Part shown: positions 60,432 through 64,000 of the stretch, piece after piece
How the letters are laid out: the number at the start of each line of letters is the position of its first letter
Numbering within the stretch: position 1 is the first letter of the stretch
Assembly: GCF_016862775.1 (NCBI RefSeq)
Contig: NZ_BONP01000002.1
Span: 1-64,000, forward strand
Length of the DNA stretch: 64,000 bases
From: Cellulomonas phragmiteti
GTDB taxonomy: Bacteria > Actinomycetota > Actinomycetes > Actinomycetales > Cellulomonadaceae
Direction: 5' to 3'
The notes under the pieces: generated by a model
What the model was told of the DNA's origin: nothing
Databases searched by the model: none
Seen by the model: the letters and a program-made list of their open reading frames with translations, nothing else
Position numbers and translations under genes: made by a program

Positions 60432-60753
60432 GGGGGTCCCAGACGATCGAGGGCACGACGACGGGCCCGGACCGGGGATCACCACGGGCGCGGGCCGCCG
60501 ACCAGGGTACGCCTGCGGTGCGACACGGCACGGGCTGCGGGACCCGGACACGGACGGGTGACGCGCGGCGACCGCCGGCGGCCGCGAGCGGGCGGGCGGG
60601 TGACCGCGACCGGGCAAGCGGGTGATGTCCGGTCTGGGAGGGTTTGGACCTTCCCGTCACCAGCGACCGGTATGTGAGGATGACCACGACGGGCGGCCGG
60701 TGCCCGGCTCACGGGCCGACGGCCGGGGGCGGGCTTGGGGCGAGGAGCAGGAC
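60432..60753. other. 322-bp divergent gap before the exopolysaccharide locus
   Basis: No gene, repeat or strong hairpin is seen here. The gap separates divergent mfd and the Wzz-kinase gene and must hold both promoters. On the minus strand, TACCCT (60504-60509) is a possible mfd -10. On the plus strand, TTGGAC (60644-60649) is a possible -35 with only weak -10 candidates near CGGTAT (60668-60673). Confidence 0.4.
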
Positions 60754-62310
60754 GTGGAGCTGACCGACCAGCTACGGGCGATCCGCAAGAACTGGTGGAT
60801 CGTCGTGCTGACACTGCTGACGACGGTGGGGGCCGCGGTCCTCGTGACGCAGCGCGCGACGCCCGAGTACGAGAGCTCGCTGACGTTCTTCGTCGCCGCG
60901 TCGAGCGACACCGGGACCGCGCTGCAGGCCGACGAGTTCGCCCAGCGCCGCGTCGCCGCCTACGCGGGCGTCCTGACCAGCGGCCGTCTCGCCGAGCGCA
61001 TCGTCGCCGGCCGCACCCTCGGCCTGACGCCGCAGGAGGTGTCGGCACGGATCACGGCGACCCCGCAGCCCGACGCGATCCTGCTCAGCGCGGTCGTCCG
61101 CGACACGCGTCCCGAGCGGGCACGCGCGATCGGCGCCGCGATCGCCGAGGAGCTCGGGCCGCTGGTCCAGGAGCTCGAGCGGACCGAGGCGGCGAGCCGC
61201 GCGACCGTCTCGCTCACGGTGATCTCCGGACCGTCGTTCCCCCTGTCCCCGGTCTCGCCGCGGCCGACCCTCAACGTGGGCGTCGGCGTCCTCGCGGGGC
61301 TGGCGCTCGGCGTCTCCCTGGCCATCGCGCGGCAGATGCTCGACCGCACGGTGCGCACGCCGGAGCACGTCCGGGCCAGCACGTCCCTGCCGACCCTGTC
61401 GACCATCACCTCGCAGCACCGCCGGCGGCGCTCGCGTGCCGACGGCCTGGTCGCCGGTGCCGACCCTGGCTCGCCGCGCGCCGAGGCGTACCGCCGGCTG
61501 CGGACCAACCTCACGTTCAGCGCCGCGACCCACAAGATGCAGGTCATCGTCGTGACCTCGCCGCTCGCCGGCGAGGGCAAGACCACGACCAGCTGCAACC
61601 TGGCGATCGCGCTCGCCGAGAGCGGACGGCGGGTGCTCCTGGTCGAGGCGGACCTGCGGCGGCCCCGCGTCTCGCAGACGCTCGGGCTGGAGAGCGCCGT
61701 CGGCCTCACCAACATCCTGGCCGGTCAGGTCGACGAGTCGGAGGTCATCCAGCAGTGGGGGCCCAGCGGGCTGTCGGTGCTCGCGTCCGGCACCCTGCCC
61801 CCCAACCCGTCGGAGCTGCTGGGCAGCGCCCGGATGCGCGCGTTCGTGCAGCGGATGCGGCAGCGGTTCGACGTCGTCGTCCTCGACACCCCGCCGACCC
61901 TGCCCGTCACCGACGCCTCGATCGCCGCCGTGCACGCCGACAGCGTCGTGCTCGTCGTGCGCTACGGCCACACGACGCGCGACCAGGCGCGCCTCGCGGT
62001 CGAGTCGCTGCGGGTCGTGGACGCGCCCATCGCCGGGGTCATCATCAACGGCGCGCCGCTGCGCTCGGCGGGCGTGGCGTACTCCCAGCAGGGCGGCCCG
62101 CAGGGTCGCGGCCCCGTCCCGGCCCCGTCCGCGGACCGCGCGGAGCGCAACGACGCCGCCACGCCCGGCGTCCCGGCGGCGCCCTCGGTCACGACACGCG
62201 CCACCTGGGTCCCCGACCAGGCCGCGCCCGCGACGGGCACCACCGACACGGACGGCGAGCCTGCCGTCGACCACGCGGGGCGACGGGACCCCGCCGCCCA
62301 GGACCGCTGA
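60754..62310 (+). CDS. Wzz-type chain regulator fused to BY-type tyrosine kinase
   Basis: The 518-aa protein has a Wzz domain (helix about 15-35, extracytoplasmic region with FFVAASSDTGTALQADEFAQRR, helix about 175-195). A cytoplasmic bacterial tyrosine kinase domain (about 235-450) follows: Walker A SPLAGEGKTTTSCNLA, Walker A' LLVEADLRRP, Walker B FDVVVLDTPPTLPVTDA. Such proteins control polymerisation and export of capsule or exopolysaccharide. The tyrosine-rich C-terminal cluster used for autophosphorylation is not present: after the kinase there is only one tyrosine (VAYSQQ) and then a disordered Ala/Pro/Thr tail. The GTG follows GAGGAG. It opens an operon with the polymerase-like gene 3 bp downstream. 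Confidence 0.92.
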   Translation: MELTDQLRAIRKNWWIVVLTLLTTVGAAVLVTQRATPEYESSLTFFVAASSDTGTALQADEFAQRRVAAYAGVLTSGRLAERIVAGRTLGLTPQEVSARITATPQPDAILLSAVVRDTRPERARAIGAAIAEELGPLVQELERTEAASRATVSLTVISGPSFPLSPVSPRPTLNVGVGVLAGLALGVSLAIARQMLDRTVRTPEHVRASTSLPTLSTITSQHRRRRSRADGLVAGADPGSPRAEAYRRLRTNLTFSAATHKMQVIVVTSPLAGEGKTTTSCNLAIALAESGRRVLLVEADLRRPRVSQTLGLESAVGLTNILAGQVDESEVIQQWGPSGLSVLASGTLPPNPSELLGSARMRAFVQRMRQRFDVVVLDTPPTLPVTDASIAAVHADSVVLVVRYGHTTRDQARLAVESLRVVDAPIAGVIINGAPLRSAGVAYSQQGGPQGRGPVPAPSADRAERNDAATPGVPAAPSVTTRATWVPDQAAPATGTTDTDGEPAVDHAGRRDPAAQDR

Positions 62311-62313
62311 CCC

Positions 62314-63627
62314 GTGGCACTGCTCGGAGCCTGGCTCCTGGCGTGCACCGCGTTCGCGTGGCTCACGCGCCGGCGCCCCCTCGAGGCGACCCTCACCGCA
62401 CTGGTCGTGTGGGTCGCGGTCCCCGCTGCCGCGGGTGCCCTGGTCACGGGCCACAGCACGGGACTGCTCGGGGTGCACCCCGCGTCGTGGCTGGTCCTGG
62501 CGGTCGTCGCCGTCCGGCTGCTGCACGCACCGCGTGACCTGGTCCGTGTCGTCGCGCGCCGCGTCCACCTCGTGATCGCGCTCGGGCTCGTCGTCGCGGT
62601 CGCCGGGTTCACCACGCAGCAGCACGGCACCGGCGGTCTGGCGCTGCTGGTCGACATGGTCGTCGTGCCCGCCCTGGTGTTCGTGCTGCTGCTCGCCGCG
62701 ACCGACGACGACCCGCGTGCCGTGGCGCGCGTCCGCACCGTCGTGCTGGGGTTGGCCGCGGTGTCCGCCGCCTTCGCGCTCGTGCAGTGGGCAGCGGGGC
62801 GGACGCTGCTGTACGAGGCGCAGTACGCCACGCGGTACTGGTTCCGCGAGGACTTCGACCGGTGGATGGGGACCCTGGACCACCCGCTGACCCTGTCGAT
62901 GCTGCTGTGCGTGGCGATGCCGCTGCTCGTCGGGCTGCGGCGTGCCAGCGTCCAGTTCGCTCTGGTCGCGCTGTTCTGCGCCGGAGCGGTCGTGACCCAG
63001 TCGCGCACCGGTGTCGTCGTCGTCGCCCTGCTCGCCGTGTGGGTGGTCCTGCGCTCCCAGGCACCCGCGCACGTCCGGCTGCTGTCGCTGTGCGCGCTCG
63101 GCGGAGGTGCTGCGGCACTGCTCGGCAGCGGGATCGTGGCCGGCGTCGCGGCCAGGTTCGCCGACGACCAGGGGTCGGCGGGTGCCCGCACGGACGCGTT
63201 CCGGTTCGTCGCCGAGACGTGGCACGAGTACGCGGTGCTGGGCCACGGACTGACGGCCAGCTACGAGTTCGCGAGCCTGGGCGGCCTGCGGACCAGCCTG
63301 GAGAACTCGTTCCTCATGTACGCCGTCGACATCGGCGCGGTCTTCGCGCTCGTGTACTTCGGCGCCCAGGCAGCGCTGGTCGCGGAGGCGTGGGTGCGAC
63401 GTGCCGCCCTGCCGGGCGCGCGCGTGTCGGCGCTCGTCGCGTTCCTGCTGCCCATGACGTTCAACGCCCTGGCGGCACGCTCGGCCGCGGCGGTGCTGCT
63501 GTGGACGGCCCTGGCGCTGGGGGTCGCCAGGTACGCACCCCCGCCGCCCGACGACGGCCCGGACGACGTCGCGTCAGCCCGTCGCGACCCCGTCGACCGC
63601 GCCGAGGCGCTGCAGCGCGTCGGCTGA
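62314..63627 (+). CDS. O-antigen ligase/polymerase (Wzy)-like membrane protein
   Basis: The 437-aa protein has 11 or 12 membrane helices and one larger loop (about 170-195; YEAQYATRYWFREDFDRWMGTLDHP) plus the loop with GARTDAFRFVAETWHEYAVLGHGLTASYEFASLGGLRTSLENSFLM. The latter resembles the conserved loop of the Wzy_C (O-antigen ligase) superfamily, with the H/G/N residues in the expected places. It probably polymerises or ligates repeat units of the surface polysaccharide controlled by the upstream kinase. It starts GTG three bases past the kinase stop. Its last 54 bp overlap the end of the convergent glycosyltransferase gene. Confidence 0.87.
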   Translation: MALLGAWLLACTAFAWLTRRRPLEATLTALVVWVAVPAAAGALVTGHSTGLLGVHPASWLVLAVVAVRLLHAPRDLVRVVARRVHLVIALGLVVAVAGFTTQQHGTGGLALLVDMVVVPALVFVLLLAATDDDPRAVARVRTVVLGLAAVSAAFALVQWAAGRTLLYEAQYATRYWFREDFDRWMGTLDHPLTLSMLLCVAMPLLVGLRRASVQFALVALFCAGAVVTQSRTGVVVVALLAVWVVLRSQAPAHVRLLSLCALGGGAAALLGSGIVAGVAARFADDQGSAGARTDAFRFVAETWHEYAVLGHGLTASYEFASLGGLRTSLENSFLMYAVDIGAVFALVYFGAQAALVAEAWVRRAALPGARVSALVAFLLPMTFNALAARSAAAVLLWTALALGVARYAPPPPDDGPDDVASARRDPVDRAEALQRVG

Positions 63628-64000
63628 GTAGGTGGCGGCGATCTGGGGGTCGTTGCCGTCACCGGTGACGTTCGCGTTGCGCAGCCCGCTCGCCTGGGAC
63701 CCCGGCACCACCGGGAAGTGACGGGGCTGGCGGGTGAGCTGCCGGACGCGGACTCCCGACTCGACGGCGACCGCGTGCAGCCACACGTCGTCCGCGTGCG
63801 GCGCGCACTCGCGGAACCGCGTGCCCGCACCGCGCAGCACCTCGATCATCCGCGGCGGGTAGGCCACCCCCGAGACTCCGGTCGCGAAGTTGTCGAACCG
63901 CGCCTCGGTCGACAGCGACGGGCGCCAGGTCCGGTACGGCGCGAGCGTGCCGTCGCCGCGGGTCCGCACCCGGTAGGCCCGGTAGCAGTGCACGACCTCG
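63574..64000 (-). CDS. Glycosyltransferase-like protein, C-terminal part (cut by window edge)
   Basis: The last 142 or so codons of a gene that continues right of position 64000 are present. The sequence (HCYRAYRVRTRGDGTLAPYRTWRP, FATGVSGVAYPPRM, CAPHADDVWLHAVAVESGVRVRQL, QASGLRNANVTGDGNDPQI) resembles the acceptor half of glycosyltransferases of capsule loci, with an acidic HADDVWL motif. No start, donor-binding region or full length can be judged. Its stop lies inside the 3' end of the Wzy-like gene (54-bp tail-to-tail overlap). The polysaccharide context supports the call. Confidence 0.65.
   Translation of the reverse strand, partial: EVVHCYRAYRVRTRGDGTLAPYRTWRPSLSTEARFDNFATGVSGVAYPPRMIEVLRGAGTRFRECAPHADDVWLHAVAVESGVRVRQLTRQPRHFPVVPGSQASGLRNANVTGDGNDPQIAATYSADALQRLGAVDGVATG

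Noticed and set aside
56787..60677. A 1,296-codon plus-strand frame opposite mfd
   Set aside because: It mirrors mfd exactly and shows no family features.

Overview
The window is chromosomal DNA of a very GC-rich actinobacterium, most likely Cellulomonas or a close relative in the Micrococcales. The evidence is the GC-saturated third codon positions, the frequent GTG starts and leaderless promoters, a mycothiol enzyme (Mca), the actinobacterial families DUF4307 and DUF501, and large secreted polysaccharide hydrolases: a cell-wall-anchored GH16 glucanase, a GH10 xylanase with CBM2, and a CE7-type acetyl esterase. I see no prophage, integrase, transposase or CRISPR array. Species assignment is inference.

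Layout, 0-31 kb: a DHA2 drug exporter; a 1,372-aa GH16 protein whose catalytic domain is nested inside a carbohydrate-binding-like domain and which ends in a LAATG sortase signal; phoH; uppS; a hemolysin III/TrhA protein behind a palindromic operator; a nitrilase-superfamily amidohydrolase; mca plus a small coupled membrane protein; DUF4307; greA. Then a tightly coupled metB / AI-2E permease / ilvA operon, msrA, an ATP-dependent DNA ligase, a CPBP-like membrane protein with an alditol oxidase, a transglutaminase-like protein, and a three-gene WxL/DUF916 surface cluster that includes a metallophosphoesterase carrying a WxL domain. FKBP, an acetyl-xylan-esterase-like enzyme, cystathionine beta-synthase and a YccA/BI-1 protein follow.

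Layout, 31-48 kb: an ABC exporter pair, a stand-alone RND (HAE1-type) efflux pump, a siderophore-interacting reductase with an iron-box-like promoter, a YCII protein, a PLDc_N membrane protein, a structurally odd tRNA gene (anticodon TAA with a short variable loop), type II NADH dehydrogenase, a CNNM/HlyC-CorC protein, a PadR regulator coupled to a membrane protein, then ppx, DUF501, ftsB and eno.

Layout, 48-64 kb: a PrmC-like methyltransferase, the GH10 xylanase, pntB/pntA, mazG, a SurA-like lipoprotein, a two-gene unit of a 105-aa unknown protein and a radical SAM enzyme with a cysteine-free SPASM-like tail, mfd, and the start of an exopolysaccharide locus (Wzz/BY-kinase, O-antigen polymerase-like protein, glycosyltransferase cut by the window edge).

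The mfd, mazG, SurA-like, eno, ftsB, DUF501, ppx series reads as a conserved actinobacterial neighbourhood with accessory genes set into it: the radical SAM pair, transhydrogenase, xylanase and methyltransferase. The best candidates for something undescribed are the radical SAM pair, the actinobacterial WxL cluster with its surface phosphoesterase, the odd tRNA, and a dispersed hairpin repeat found at two places 21 kb apart. Many gene ends carry unusually long, near-perfect hairpins.
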